A DNA stretch of 64,000 bases from Gimesia alba (GCF_007744675.1 NZ_CP036269.1:4133546-4197545), one strand, 5' to 3'. Counted from the stretch's first letter, positions 1-11,227 are shown. The notes: a model not told the origin generated them from the letters alone. Program-made: numbers and translations.

Positions 1-2
1 TC

Positions 3-2816
3 ACCTTCAATGCGGGTGAACAAACAAAAACAATCACCGTTTCCATCGTCGATACGAATCTGGTGGAAAGTACAGAATCATTTTTCGTAAATCTATCCAA
101 CATTCAATCTGACACGGCTAATGTCATATTTACCGATTCACAGGCAGTCGTCACGATTCTGGATGATGATCACGCCAACTTAACCATTAGTGATTTGACA
201 GTGGATGAAACGGATGGAACAGCTGCAATCACCGTCTCCTTGGACAATCCGGTCTACACCGAAATCAGCGTTGATTTTCTTACAGCTGACCAGACTGCAT
301 TAAACTCCATTGATTATCTCTTTCAATCGGGAAGCTTGACATTCAATCCGGGAGAGCAAACGAAAACGATATTCATCACCATTCTGGATAATTCCATTGT
401 CGAATTTACCGAAACATTTCTGGTTAGCCTCAGCAATCTGCAAACCATCAGTCCTGATGTAACCCTGGCAGACAATCTGGCAACCATCACTATTATTGAT
501 AATGATTCCGCGGCATTTTCGATCAATGACCTGACTGTCAATGAAGACGCAGGCACTGTCACCCTTACCGTCTCCCTGGATCATGCAGTTCATACCACAG
601 TTACTGTCGATTACTATACCGCCGATAATTCCGCAGCAAATCCTTCCGATTATCTGTCTCGAACAGGCACTTTGATTTTCACCTTGGGAGAACAACCACT
701 CACCATTACCATTCCCATCGTAGATTCTGATCTGGTGGAATCCACAGAAAGCTTTTTCGTCAATCTGACCAACATCCAGGCCAGCGGACTTGATGTCACT
801 TACGCGGATGCTCAGGGAGAAGTCACCATTCTGGATGATGACCAGGCCACTTTAACGATAGATGATATGATCGTGGATGAAGCCGCGGGAACGGCAAGTA
901 TTACAGTCTCTCTCGATCAACCCGTGCAAACCAATGTCTCCGTCGATTTTGCCACCGCCGATCAAACGGCCGTCGATTCAGACGATTATCTGGCAACAGT
1001 CGGCACCGTCACTTTCAATCCGGGCGAGCAATCTCAAACGCTCACTGTGGACCTTGTTAATACGGATCTGGTCGAACCCGATGAAACGTTTCTTGTCAAC
1101 CTGACGAATCTGCAGGCGAATGGGCATAATGTCATTTTAGGAGATAGTCAAGCCACCGTCACGATCACGGATGACGACCAGGCCAGCCTCACAATCAACG
1201 ACGTTACAGTCAACGAAAACGAGGGGACCGCCATGATAACCGTGTCGCTGGACAAACCTGTCGACACGACAATTAGTATAGACTTCGCCACCGCCGATCA
1301 AACCGCCTTTGCTCCAGACGACTATCAGTCTATGTCTGGCTCGCTGACGTTCAATCCGGGAGAACAATCAAAAACGATCACCGTTTCCATCGTCGATTCG
1401 ATTCCATTGGAACAGGATGAAACGTTTCTGGTAAATCTGACTAATTTGCAAGCGAACGGCTACGACGTGATACTGGCCGATAACCAGTCCGTAGTTACCA
1501 TTATTGACGATGTTATTGCTTCTGCAGAGATTAATGTGCGTGTGGTCAATGCTCCCACAAACACCCAACCCAACGGGGAAGCATCCACGCTTCCGGCAAA
1601 CAATAACTGGGTCAGCGAATGGTCTTCGTACTGGGTCGAAATCTGGGTCAGTGCCAACAGCCCTACCGGCCAGGGAGTGTACTCAGCAGATATCGATTTC
1701 AATTATATCACAGAATATACCTCAGCCACCGCGATCCAATTTGGAGCTGCCTTTACTCAAAATCAAGCTGGTATCATCAACGATCAGACGGGAACCATCA
1801 GAGGACTCTCTGCGGAAACGAACGCCTCTGGCCTGGGAATCGACCACCAGCTCCTCTTTGCAAGAATCAAATTCGAACCACTGGCCGAAGATCAGGTTGC
1901 GTTGGATCTTCCAGGAAAAAGCATCGGTCCTTACGATTTGGGGCTTAGCGTCAGTTCGTCTCAAGTTAGTTTAGAAGCCGATATACCTGTCACGACTGAT
2001 CTGGGAGCTTTCAATGGAGCCAGCATCTATGCAAATCCGTTTGATCTTGATGACAATGATACAATCAATATCCGTGATCTCGTTATATTTATCAATGTTT
2101 ATAACAGTGTTCCCAGTACATCGAGTTCCGACTACGCCTGGTTTGCAGATTACGATCAAAATGACTCGGTGAATTTTCGAGACCTGACCCTGTTTATAAA
2201 TAACTATGGCAAAAGCAAGTTGAGCCCTTCACAAGTCAACTACCCGGCCAATTTCCCGGATGCCTGGAATGACTTGCTCCAGGTAGACTCGCAAACAGTT
2301 GCTTCATCAACGCCACAGTCGATCACACAATCCACCGCTGACATGATGCTCGATAGTGTGATCGAACAAGTCAGTCCCGCGCTTTCCCCCAGTGAGAACC
2401 AAAGGCTGGAACACATCGATATTCAGGTTGTTGACTTGAATGGCGATGCCTTAGGCCGCGCTGCTGCCGGCACGATCTACATTGACGTAAACGCTGCCGG
2501 TTATGGCTGGTTCGTAGACACCACACCCACCGACCACAGTGAATTTACCTGGTCCAGTGAACTGACTCTGATCGCATTACCCGACAACGAAGCCGAAGGA
2601 CAAATTGATCTTCGGTCCGTTATCCTTCACGAACTCTTGCACACCCTGGGTTACGAACACGAAAACGAAGGAGTCATGCAGGACAGCCTGACCCCAGGAA
2701 TTCGCAACCTCGCAACTTGGGAAATGAATTTTGAATTTGAAAATCAGTCAACACCGGAAGAGACCGATTCGTTCTTTTTAACCGTACAGGATGGAATCGA
2801 ATTACTCCCCTTTTAG
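3..2816 (+). CDS. Giant Calx-beta repeat protein, C-terminal part (5' end outside window)
   Basis: The frame is open from base 3, so the true start lies upstream; the first GTG at 63 is only an internal codon. Calx-beta modules of 112 residues begin at 174, 510, 846 and 1182, exactly 336 bp apart, with a partial one before them. They carry the family pattern DxxVxExxGTAxxTVSLD ... FNPGEQ ... ETFLVNL. From about 1518 follows a cohesin-like beta region, then two dockerin type I-like EF-hand repeats (about 2041-2210, NIRDL / NFRDL). The C-terminal region contains HELLHTLGYEH, a match to the zincin pattern HExxHxxGxxH, followed by GVM like a Met-turn. Calx-beta domains usually bind calcium and occur in surface proteins. 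The next gene downstream is a close paralogue. Protease activity is inferred from the motif only. An exported or surface protein is likely, but its signal is not in view. Confidence 0.85.
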   Translation, partial: TFNAGEQTKTITVSIVDTNLVESTESFFVNLSNIQSDTANVIFTDSQAVVTILDDDHANLTISDLTVDETDGTAAITVSLDNPVYTEISVDFLTADQTALNSIDYLFQSGSLTFNPGEQTKTIFITILDNSIVEFTETFLVSLSNLQTISPDVTLADNLATITIIDNDSAAFSINDLTVNEDAGTVTLTVSLDHAVHTTVTVDYYTADNSAANPSDYLSRTGTLIFTLGEQPLTITIPIVDSDLVESTESFFVNLTNIQASGLDVTYADAQGEVTILDDDQATLTIDDMIVDEAAGTASITVSLDQPVQTNVSVDFATADQTAVDSDDYLATVGTVTFNPGEQSQTLTVDLVNTDLVEPDETFLVNLTNLQANGHNVILGDSQATVTITDDDQASLTINDVTVNENEGTAMITVSLDKPVDTTISIDFATADQTAFAPDDYQSMSGSLTFNPGEQSKTITVSIVDSIPLEQDETFLVNLTNLQANGYDVILADNQSVVTIIDDVIASAEINVRVVNAPTNTQPNGEASTLPANNNWVSEWSSYWVEIWVSANSPTGQGVYSADIDFNYITEYTSATAIQFGAAFTQNQAGIINDQTGTIRGLSAETNASGLGIDHQLLFARIKFEPLAEDQVALDLPGKSIGPYDLGLSVSSSQVSLEADIPVTTDLGAFNGASIYANPFDLDDNDTINIRDLVIFINVYNSVPSTSSSDYAWFADYDQNDSVNFRDLTLFINNYGKSKLSPSQVNYPANFPDAWNDLLQVDSQTVASSTPQSITQSTADMMLDSVIEQVSPALSPSENQRLEHIDIQVVDLNGDALGRAAAGTIYIDVNAAGYGWFVDTTPTDHSEFTWSSELTLIALPDNEAEGQIDLRSVILHELLHTLGYEHENEGVMQDSLTPGIRNLATWEMNFEFENQSTPEETDSFFLTVQDGIELLPF

Positions 2817-3107
2817 AAAAGTACAACCACCACATATCACAGGCATACCTATACAGTAGCCCCCAATGTTTCGGCCTTGGTGAAATACGATATTTTCTCT
2901 TAATACATCAATTCATCAGAAAACTAATCTGGAATAGTTCACTGTATATTGGTATTTTTGTATACAGAAACAACGTATATACAAACCCCTGAATCGGCCG
3001 AAAATCGCTTCAGAACCAGAGATTCAAATAACGTCCCTCACTTTAGTTAATCGCATCTGCCAGCGGGATCACTAAGGTTCAGATATACCAGAAAGAGTTT
3101 ACATCCA

Positions 3108-6100
3108 ATGCTCTTAAGCAACTGGTTAAGGTCGCTATTCCCAAAGTATCGACCAACGCGCCCTCGTTCTACGGGCCACCAACGCCGTCGCTCCTTCAAT
3201 CGGCACCAACCAGCCCTTGCCCGCCGCCCCGTTGGCATTGAACAACTCGAAGACCGCACAATGCTCACCTCGGTGATTACCATTGATGACAGATCCGTTT
3301 ATGAAAGGGACACAGAATTAACAAGTTTTCTCTTCTCGATCAGGAGAACAGGTAGCAGCCCTGGAGATCTCAACAGTGAAGTATCAATTAATTTTACCAC
3401 CCAGGACGATACTGCTACGACGACAAATAATGACTACGCCACACAGACTGGAACGCTTTTCTTTTCTGCCGATGCAACTTCAACGTCACAAAGACAGTAC
3501 CTTACCATTAAGATAAAGGGAGATTTTTTACCAGAAGAAAATGAAACATTTCAAGTCCTGATCACGACGAATGATCCAGACACGACTATCTCAAAAAGTA
3601 TTGGGATCGCGACGATCTTGAATGATGATTTTGGTGAGATCAACGAAGTCCAAAGTGTGACGCCCCCCGCACCTGTCTCAGCAAATGACTCTTTTGGCGA
3701 AGAGATCGCCATTGACGGCGATTACATGGTTGTTGGCGCCACAAACAGTGACGTTGCTGCACTTGATGCCGGTGCAGCTTATATTTACCAACGGAACCAT
3801 CAGGGCACGATGAGCGAGACTGATGACACCTGGGAGTTTTATTCCACACTGACAGCTCCTGATGCATCGACCGGCGATCTATTCGGGACCAGCGTGGCAA
3901 TTCACGGCGATGTGATTGTAATTGGTGCCGCTGCCGCGGATAACGGCGGAGAGGAAAGCGGTGCAGCATATGTTTATCGACGGAATGGCGCGCTATGGTC
4001 TTTTGAAGAAAAACTCATTGCTTCTGATCGGATGAACTACGATGGATTCGGAAATGATGTCGCCATCGAAAATAATCGCATCGTGGTCGGTGCCGCAAAT
4101 CATGATGTCGACTCGAAACCAGACGCGGGAGCCGTTTATATTTTCTCCTGGTCAGGAAATAGTTGGACAGAAACTCAAAAACTGACGTACTCTTCTGGCG
4201 AGAGTGCTGATCAATTCGGCTATTCTGTTGCCATACACAATAATGAAATATTTATTTCTGCCCCAAATGAAACTATAAATCAGAATAGTATTAGATCAGG
4301 TGAAGTCCACGTTTATCATTTTACCGTAGTCTTATGGATACATAGTCAGAGATTGGCTCCCTCAAATGGCCGAGATAATCAGAGATTTGGATGGCAGTTA
4401 GCAGTTGACGGAAATCACCTCGGAGTGATTATTGCCGGAAGTACATCAGGCTCTCCCCGAGCGTACCTGTATGAGAGAGAAGGCGGGTCTTGGAAATTTC
4501 GACAATCAACTATAATTGCACCAATCACCACCGGCATCTCCTCAAATCGATATTCGATTGATATTTCAGAAACCACGTTAGCCATCGGCACTAATATTTA
4601 CGACAGCCCCATTGCGTCAGCGGGATCCGTGACGATTTATCACTTTTCTGAAGATCGCTGGGTGAACTCACAAGATTATATTGGAGGCAATCCATCGGAT
4701 CGCGATTTATTTGGAGCGGCAGTTGCCATCTCAGGTTCACAAATTCTCGTTGGCGCCCCTGCCAGCGATGATACAGCAATGAATTCGGGAGCAGTTCGCG
4801 TTTTAGGTCCATTCCCCCCCGGTTATTACATCTCTGACGTCACTGCCCTCGAAGGTGATGACGGTACGACTGATTTCCAATTTACAATTGAAAGAAGAGG
4901 ATACACCTCAGGCGAATTAAATACCGAGTCAACAATTCATTTTGCAACAATTGACGGCACTGCCACTGCAGCCAGTGGCGATTACCTGTCACACTCTGGT
5001 GTACTCACATTTGAAGCTGATCCAGCAGCCCTCTTCCAGACAAAGACCGTTACGGTATCAGTCAACAGCGACACAATCTACGAAGGCTTTGAACAATTTT
5101 ATTTAGAACTCTCTGATGCTTCAGAGGGTTTTATCATCTATCAGCCACTAGTAACAGGATCAATCGAAGAAGACGACTACGCCATCGTTTCTACCACGGA
5201 AACACAGATCACGGTCAATGAATCTGATGGTGTCGCATCACTTACTGTAGTTCTGGACCGCATTTTTACTGAAGATGTCGTCGTTCCAATTGATTATGTG
5301 GAAGGACCTGCCGAAGTCGATACAGACCTATCTCGCCCGCCTCTATCGGTCACCATTCCAGCGGGACAGCTTTCCACAACTATCACCTTTGATATTTTCG
5401 AAGACAATATAGTTGAGCGTGATGAGAATCTCCTGCTTTATTTACGAGCCTCCGAGAATTCCCGAACAAGCTCTTACACCTTGCGCGTGATCCTAACAAT
5501 ACAAGACAATGATCAAACCACGATTTCAATATCAGATGCTGTTATTAATGAGAATCAAGGATCGGTCACACTTACGGCTCAACTGAGTGCGCCAGTCCAA
5601 CAGGAATTCTCGATTGATTTTACAACCCAAGATAACACCGCAGTCAACGGCGAAGATTATCAGACAACGTCAGGCACGATTCGTTTTCTCGCAGGTTCAC
5701 TTACCAGTGAGCCCATTACGATTCCCATCATTAATTCACCTGCGATAGAACCGAATGAATCATTTTTGGTCAACCTGGATAACATTCAAATAATTCGATT
5801 CGATGATGGCAAGATCACCTTTAGTGATAATCAAGCAGAAGTCACGATTATTGACCATAGCCAGTATTTTCTGACAATCAATGACCAGACGGTGAATGAA
5901 GCATACGGAACCGTTTCGCTCACTGTTTCACTCGATTCGGCACTCCCCACAGCCATGAGTGTGGACTACTCCACTTTCAGCCAGACTGCAACCGCATCCA
6001 ATGACTTCCAGACGACCTCGGGAACATTATCGTTTAGTCCAGGAGATGTCACAAAAACGATTACTGTGCCGATCATAAATGACACTTCAGTAGAAGGTCT

Positions 6101-9100
6101 AGAAACATTTTTGGTTAACCTTAGTAATCTCCAGTCGAATGGAACAGATGTCTCATTCACTCAAGACCAGGCGAAAGTCACAATCACTGACAATGATCAG
6201 GCGAAACTCTCAATCGATGATCTCATAGTGAATGAAGATGTGGGTACAGCAGCAATTACTGTGACCCTTGATCAGCCAGTTGATGACATCCTATATATTA
6301 ATTTTGTCATAGGAGGTATTACTGCGTCGTCAAATGACTTTGGTTACTCATCTTTAAACCAACCTGCCAGTAGTCAAATCAAATTCTTTCGAGGAGAAGT
6401 GTCGAAAACATTTCTGGTAAGGATCACTGAGGACGATTATGCCGAAACTGATGAAACATTTCGAGTTAGAATTGACTCAACCAGCCAAGACAACAATGCT
6501 GATATCTTAGTGCTTGATAATGAGGCTGAAGTCACAATTTTGGATAACGACCAGGCAACAGTCTCCATCAACGACGTAAGCGTTGATGAAACCGCTGGCA
6601 CAGCAACATTAACGATCTCTCTGGACAAGAGAGTGGAAGCTGTAATCGGCATTCAATATAACACAGCAGATCAGACTGCCACTAAATCTCAGGATTACTC
6701 CTCACAAACTGGATACGTGATTCTTAATCCAACGATGCTTTCGATGAGTTTCACCATCCCTCTCATCGACGATCTCATCATTGAGGATGATGAAACATTC
6801 CTGGTCAACCTGACAAGCATAACAACTAACGGAACTAACACTGTAATAGGAGATGATCAGGCTGTAGTCACAATTTTAGATAATGAACGTCCTGTCAAAT
6901 TGTCAATCAGCGATCTAACCATAACTGAATCAGTTGAAACAGCGACTGTAATTGTATCTTTAGAAAAACCAGTTGAGAGTTCCATCAGTGTAGATTTTAG
7001 TTCTGTCGATCAGACTGCAACCAATCCCACCGACTACCTGACAACATCAGGGGTGCTGACTTTCAATCCAGGAGAAACGTCGAAAGAAATCCCTGTTTCG
7101 ATTCTAAATAACTCCACACCAGAAATAGAAAAATCTTTTCTTGTCAACCTGAGTAACTTGCAAGCAAATGGACTCAATGTTGTCCTCGCAGACAATCAAG
7201 CCGAAATTACAATCATCGATGACGATCAAGCCAATCTCTCAATCAACGATGTCTCTGTCAATGAATCTGCCGGAACAGCGACCTTAACCTTTACACTTGA
7301 TCAACTTCTCACTTTTCCAGTGACCGTCGATTATACGACTACAAATCAAACTGCTACCAATCCTGACGATTACTTCTTTCAATCTGGTAGTCTGACCTTC
7401 AATCCTAATGAGCAATCTAAGACCATTACCTTGGACATTATTGATGATAATCTTTCAGAAACCAACGAAAAGTTCCTCGTCAATCTAACCAACATTCAGG
7501 CTAATGGTGCAGATATCGTTTTTACTGACAATCAAGCAGAAATCACAATCCTGGATGACGATTACCCGCTACTCTCAATCAACGATCTCTCGGTAAATGA
7601 AACAGATGGTATCGCTTCCGTCACTGTCTCAATGGACAAGCCCGTTAACACCCCAGTCAGTATCGACTTTACCATCGTCGATCAGACGGCCAGTAATTCG
7701 ACTGACTACCTCTTCCAGTCAGGCACTTTAACGTTCAATCCGGGCGAACAATCCAAAACGATCGATATTGAAATATTGAACGATGCAATCGTAGAAGGCT
7801 TTGAAACGTTTCTCGTCAAACTGAGTAATCTACAAACCACGAGCCCCGATGTAAGCCTGGCAAAAGATGAAGCAACCGTCACCATCGTCGATGATGATCA
7901 GGCCACGTTTTCGATCAATGATATTTCTGTTGATGAATTTGCAGAGACCGCTACGCTTAAAGTTTCACTGAATCGCGCTGTCTATTCGACCGTAACCGTC
8001 GACTATGCAACTGCCGATAACACGGCTTTAAATCCCACCGATTATTCAACCCAATCCGGGACGCTGACCTTTTTTCGGGGACAACAGTCAAGATACATCA
8101 CAATTCCTATTTTAGATTCCAGCCTTGTGGAAAGCAGTGAAACATTCCTGGTAAATCTGACCAATATCCAAGCCAATGGTGCCCAGGTATCGTTTGCTGA
8201 CGACCAGGGCGAAGTCACCATTCTTGATGATGAACAGGCATCCTTAACTATTGTCGACCTGACTCTCGGCGAATCTGCGGGCACGGCTCAGATCACTGTC
8301 TCCCTTGATCAACCAGTGGAATCCATTGTCTCAGTCGATTTCACAACTGACGATCAGACGGCTGTCAATACTAACGATTACCAGACCACATCGGGTACTC
8401 TCACTTTCAACCCAGGCGAACAGACAAAAATCATTACAGTACCTGTTGTCAATTCTGACCAGGTCGAACTGGATGAAACGTTCCTGGTCAATCTGACCAA
8501 TCTGCAGGCAAACGGCGCAGACATCATTCTGGGAGATAATCAGGCGACCGTCACCATCACAGATAATGATCAAGCCGGCATCTCGATCGATGATCTGACC
8601 GTCGATGAAAACGCAGGCACCGCGACACTCACCGTCTCGCTGGATTCGCCCGTCGATACCAGCGTCAGTGTGGACTTCGCCACCGCCGACCAGACTGCCG
8701 GCAGCCCCAGTGATTTTACCAGCACCAACGGCACACTGACCTTCAATCCGGGTGACCAGTCCCAGACAATTGTCATCTCGATCACCAATTCAGACCAGGT
8801 CGAACTCACTGAAACATTCCTGGTCAACCTCTCGGGAATTCAGGCCAATGGACGTAATATATCCTTTGCCGACGATCAGGCGCAGGTTACGATTCACGAT
8901 GATGATCAGGCGACAATCTCAATCGATGATGTGACGGTCGATGAAAACACGGGTACTGCGATGCTCACCGTCTCGTTGGATTTGCCCGTTGATACCACCA
9001 TCAGCGTGGACTATGCGACTGCTGACCAGACTGCTGCCGCTCCCAATGATTTTACCAGCACCAGCGGCACACTGACCTTCAATCCGGGTGACCAGTCCCA

Positions 9101-11183
9101 GACATTTGTCATTCCGATCACCAATTCAGACCAGATCGAACTGGATGAAACGTTCCTGGTCAATCTGACCAATCTGCAGGCAAACGGCGCTAACATCATT
9201 CTGGGAGATAATCAGGCAACCGTCACCATCACAGATGATGATCAGGCCGCAATCTCAATCAATGATGTGACCGTTGATGAAAACGCAGGCACCGCGATAC
9301 TTACCGTCTCGCTGAATTTACCCGTCGACACAGCTATTAGCGTTGACTATACCACTGCCGAGGGGACCGCCAGCAGCCCCAATGATTACACCAATACCAG
9401 CGGCACACTGACCTTCAACCCCGGTGACCTGTCTCAGACAATTGTCATTCCAATCACCGATACGGACCAAATCGAACTGGATGAAACATTCCTGGTCAAT
9501 CTGACCAATCTGCAGGCAAACGGCGCAGACATCATTCTGGGAGATAATCAAGCGATCGTTACCATCACAGATAATGATCAAGCCGGCATCTCGATCGATG
9601 ATGTGTCCGTCGATGAAAACGCAGGCACCGCGACACTTACCGTCTCGCTGGACTCGCCCGTCGATACCACCGTCAGTGTGGACTTCGCCACCGCCGACCA
9701 GACTGCTGCCGCTTCCGATGATTACACCAGCACCAGCGGCACACTAACCTTCAACCCGGGAGATCAACAAAAATCGATTACAGTCTCCCTCGTTGATTCC
9801 GATCTGCTCGAACCGGATGAAACATTTCTGGTGAATCTGTTCAATCTCCAGGCTGACGGCCGCAACGTGACACTGACCGACAGTCAGGCGGAAGTCACAA
9901 TTCTCGACGATGAAATTGCCACGGCAGAGATCAATGTGCGGGTGGTGAATACTCCGACAAGCACCCAGCCCAACGGAGAAGCAGCTGCTCTTCCGGAAAA
10001 TCAGAACTGGATCAGTGAATGGTCGACCTACTGGGTCGAAATCTGGATCGATGCTCATAACCCGACTGAGCAGGGAGTCTTCTCTGCCGCTTTAGACTTC
10101 AATTACACCACCGAATATACTTCAGCCACAGAGATCCAATTTGGAGCCGCCTTTACGCAGAACCAAACCGGTGTGATCAACGATCAGACGGGAACCGTCG
10201 AAAGTCTGTCTGCAGAAACGAACGCCTCAAGACTGGGAGCCAAGAACCAGCTTCTCTTTGCCCGCATCAAATTTGAACCGCTGGCTGATGACCAGGTCGC
10301 CCTCGATCTGTCAGGCAAAAGTATTGGTCCCCATGACCTGGGTCTTGGCGTCAGTTCAGCGCAAGTTAATTTAGAAGGCAACATCCCTGCAACGACGAAT
10401 CCGGGATCCTTCAACGGAGCCAGCATCTATGCAAATCCTTTAGACTTTGATGACAATGACGCCATCAATATCCGCGACCTTATCATCTTTATCAACGTGT
10501 ATAACAGTGTTCCCAGTACATCGAGTTCCGACTATTCCTGGTTCGCAGACCTTGATCAAAACGACCATGTCAATATCCGGGATCTGATCCTGTTTATCGG
10601 CAACTATGGCAAAAACAAGTCAGGCTCTTCCCCGGTCAACTATCCTGACAATTACCCCGATGACTGGAATGATTTACTGACCGTAGACGCAGAGACAGAA
10701 CCGCCGTCCACACCACAGACCATCTCACAATCAACGGCGGAAACGGCGCTGGAATCTGTCGTCGAGCAGGTCAGCCCCGCGCTCTCAGCCAGTGAGAGTG
10801 AAACGCTCGAACAGATCGACATCCAGGTTGTCGATCTGGAGGGAGACACGTTAGGCCGTGCTGCTGCCGGCACAATCTATATCGACGTCAACGCCGCCGG
10901 TTATGGCTGGTTCGTCGATACCACACCCACCGACCATAGTGAATTTGCCGGGTCCAGCGAACTGACGTTGATCGCGTTACCCGACAGCGAAGCGGCTGGA
11001 CAGATCGACCTCCTGACCGTCATCCTTCACGAACTCGGACACATCCTGGGCTACGAACACGAAAACGAAGGCGTCATGCAGGACGGCCTCGCCCCCGGCG
11101 TTCGCAACCTGCCGACATGGGGTGAAGATCTCGATGACTTCTTTTCAGACCTGACTAAAGATCTCAACATGACAGCGTTTTAA
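3108..11183 (+). CDS. Giant surface protein: LEPR-type N-term, FG-GAP, 16 Calx-beta modules, dockerin, zincin end
   Basis: 2691 residues. The N-terminus is Arg-rich and ends in EQLEDRTMLT, the LEPR-xLL-type motif typical of planctomycete exported giants. One Calx-beta-like module is followed by about six FG-GAP (integrin-alpha-like) repeats around residues 190-560, with phrases such as GEEIAIDGDYMVVGA. Fifteen more Calx-beta modules then run to about residue 2270. After these come a cohesin-like region, two dockerin-type EF hands (DDNDAINIRDL, DQNDHVNIRDL) and a C-terminal zincin motif HELGHILGYEH (His2641, Glu2642, His2645, His2651) with a downstream GVM. The start is ATG at 3108, with AAAGAG about 11 bases upstream. 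The last 750 residues closely match the preceding gene, so the pair arose by tandem duplication. Role inferred: calcium-dependent cell-surface or matrix protein, possibly with metalloprotease activity. Native substrate is unknown. Confidence 0.88.
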   Translation: MLLSNWLRSLFPKYRPTRPRSTGHQRRRSFNRHQPALARRPVGIEQLEDRTMLTSVITIDDRSVYERDTELTSFLFSIRRTGSSPGDLNSEVSINFTTQDDTATTTNNDYATQTGTLFFSADATSTSQRQYLTIKIKGDFLPEENETFQVLITTNDPDTTISKSIGIATILNDDFGEINEVQSVTPPAPVSANDSFGEEIAIDGDYMVVGATNSDVAALDAGAAYIYQRNHQGTMSETDDTWEFYSTLTAPDASTGDLFGTSVAIHGDVIVIGAAAADNGGEESGAAYVYRRNGALWSFEEKLIASDRMNYDGFGNDVAIENNRIVVGAANHDVDSKPDAGAVYIFSWSGNSWTETQKLTYSSGESADQFGYSVAIHNNEIFISAPNETINQNSIRSGEVHVYHFTVVLWIHSQRLAPSNGRDNQRFGWQLAVDGNHLGVIIAGSTSGSPRAYLYEREGGSWKFRQSTIIAPITTGISSNRYSIDISETTLAIGTNIYDSPIASAGSVTIYHFSEDRWVNSQDYIGGNPSDRDLFGAAVAISGSQILVGAPASDDTAMNSGAVRVLGPFPPGYYISDVTALEGDDGTTDFQFTIERRGYTSGELNTESTIHFATIDGTATAASGDYLSHSGVLTFEADPAALFQTKTVTVSVNSDTIYEGFEQFYLELSDASEGFIIYQPLVTGSIEEDDYAIVSTTETQITVNESDGVASLTVVLDRIFTEDVVVPIDYVEGPAEVDTDLSRPPLSVTIPAGQLSTTITFDIFEDNIVERDENLLLYLRASENSRTSSYTLRVILTIQDNDQTTISISDAVINENQGSVTLTAQLSAPVQQEFSIDFTTQDNTAVNGEDYQTTSGTIRFLAGSLTSEPITIPIINSPAIEPNESFLVNLDNIQIIRFDDGKITFSDNQAEVTIIDHSQYFLTINDQTVNEAYGTVSLTVSLDSALPTAMSVDYSTFSQTATASNDFQTTSGTLSFSPGDVTKTITVPIINDTSVEGLETFLVNLSNLQSNGTDVSFTQDQAKVTITDNDQAKLSIDDLIVNEDVGTAAITVTLDQPVDDILYINFVIGGITASSNDFGYSSLNQPASSQIKFFRGEVSKTFLVRITEDDYAETDETFRVRIDSTSQDNNADILVLDNEAEVTILDNDQATVSINDVSVDETAGTATLTISLDKRVEAVIGIQYNTADQTATKSQDYSSQTGYVILNPTMLSMSFTIPLIDDLIIEDDETFLVNLTSITTNGTNTVIGDDQAVVTILDNERPVKLSISDLTITESVETATVIVSLEKPVESSISVDFSSVDQTATNPTDYLTTSGVLTFNPGETSKEIPVSILNNSTPEIEKSFLVNLSNLQANGLNVVLADNQAEITIIDDDQANLSINDVSVNESAGTATLTFTLDQLLTFPVTVDYTTTNQTATNPDDYFFQSGSLTFNPNEQSKTITLDIIDDNLSETNEKFLVNLTNIQANGADIVFTDNQAEITILDDDYPLLSINDLSVNETDGIASVTVSMDKPVNTPVSIDFTIVDQTASNSTDYLFQSGTLTFNPGEQSKTIDIEILNDAIVEGFETFLVKLSNLQTTSPDVSLAKDEATVTIVDDDQATFSINDISVDEFAETATLKVSLNRAVYSTVTVDYATADNTALNPTDYSTQSGTLTFFRGQQSRYITIPILDSSLVESSETFLVNLTNIQANGAQVSFADDQGEVTILDDEQASLTIVDLTLGESAGTAQITVSLDQPVESIVSVDFTTDDQTAVNTNDYQTTSGTLTFNPGEQTKIITVPVVNSDQVELDETFLVNLTNLQANGADIILGDNQATVTITDNDQAGISIDDLTVDENAGTATLTVSLDSPVDTSVSVDFATADQTAGSPSDFTSTNGTLTFNPGDQSQTIVISITNSDQVELTETFLVNLSGIQANGRNISFADDQAQVTIHDDDQATISIDDVTVDENTGTAMLTVSLDLPVDTTISVDYATADQTAAAPNDFTSTSGTLTFNPGDQSQTFVIPITNSDQIELDETFLVNLTNLQANGANIILGDNQATVTITDDDQAAISINDVTVDENAGTAILTVSLNLPVDTAISVDYTTAEGTASSPNDYTNTSGTLTFNPGDLSQTIVIPITDTDQIELDETFLVNLTNLQANGADIILGDNQAIVTITDNDQAGISIDDVSVDENAGTATLTVSLDSPVDTTVSVDFATADQTAAASDDYTSTSGTLTFNPGDQQKSITVSLVDSDLLEPDETFLVNLFNLQADGRNVTLTDSQAEVTILDDEIATAEINVRVVNTPTSTQPNGEAAALPENQNWISEWSTYWVEIWIDAHNPTEQGVFSAALDFNYTTEYTSATEIQFGAAFTQNQTGVINDQTGTVESLSAETNASRLGAKNQLLFARIKFEPLADDQVALDLSGKSIGPHDLGLGVSSAQVNLEGNIPATTNPGSFNGASIYANPLDFDDNDAINIRDLIIFINVYNSVPSTSSSDYSWFADLDQNDHVNIRDLILFIGNYGKNKSGSSPVNYPDNYPDDWNDLLTVDAETEPPSTPQTISQSTAETALESVVEQVSPALSASESETLEQIDIQVVDLEGDTLGRAAAGTIYIDVNAAGYGWFVDTTPTDHSEFAGSSELTLIALPDSEAAGQIDLLTVILHELGHILGYEHENEGVMQDGLAPGVRNLPTWGEDLDDFFSDLTKDLNMTAF
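8238..9917 (+). repeat. Five tandem 336-bp Calx-beta coding repeats with high DNA similarity
   Basis: Modules begin at 8238, 8574, 8910, 9246 and 9582, an exact 336-bp period. Long stretches are nearly identical at DNA level, for instance the segment encoding ETFLVNLTNLQANGA near 8475, 9145 and 9483. Modules nearer the 5' end of the gene (from 5500) are more diverged and sometimes slightly different in length. The pattern fits recent unit amplification or gene conversion at the 3' end of the array. Confidence 0.8.
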
Positions 11184-11227
11184 TCTAACGCTTTGTTAAC
11201 ATTACAGGCAATCGACAAAAAGAAGAC

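Noticed and set aside
8238..9917. CRISPR-like or satellite array
   Set aside because: The 336-bp period is fully coding and in frame with Calx-beta modules; there are no short repeats with unique spacers.
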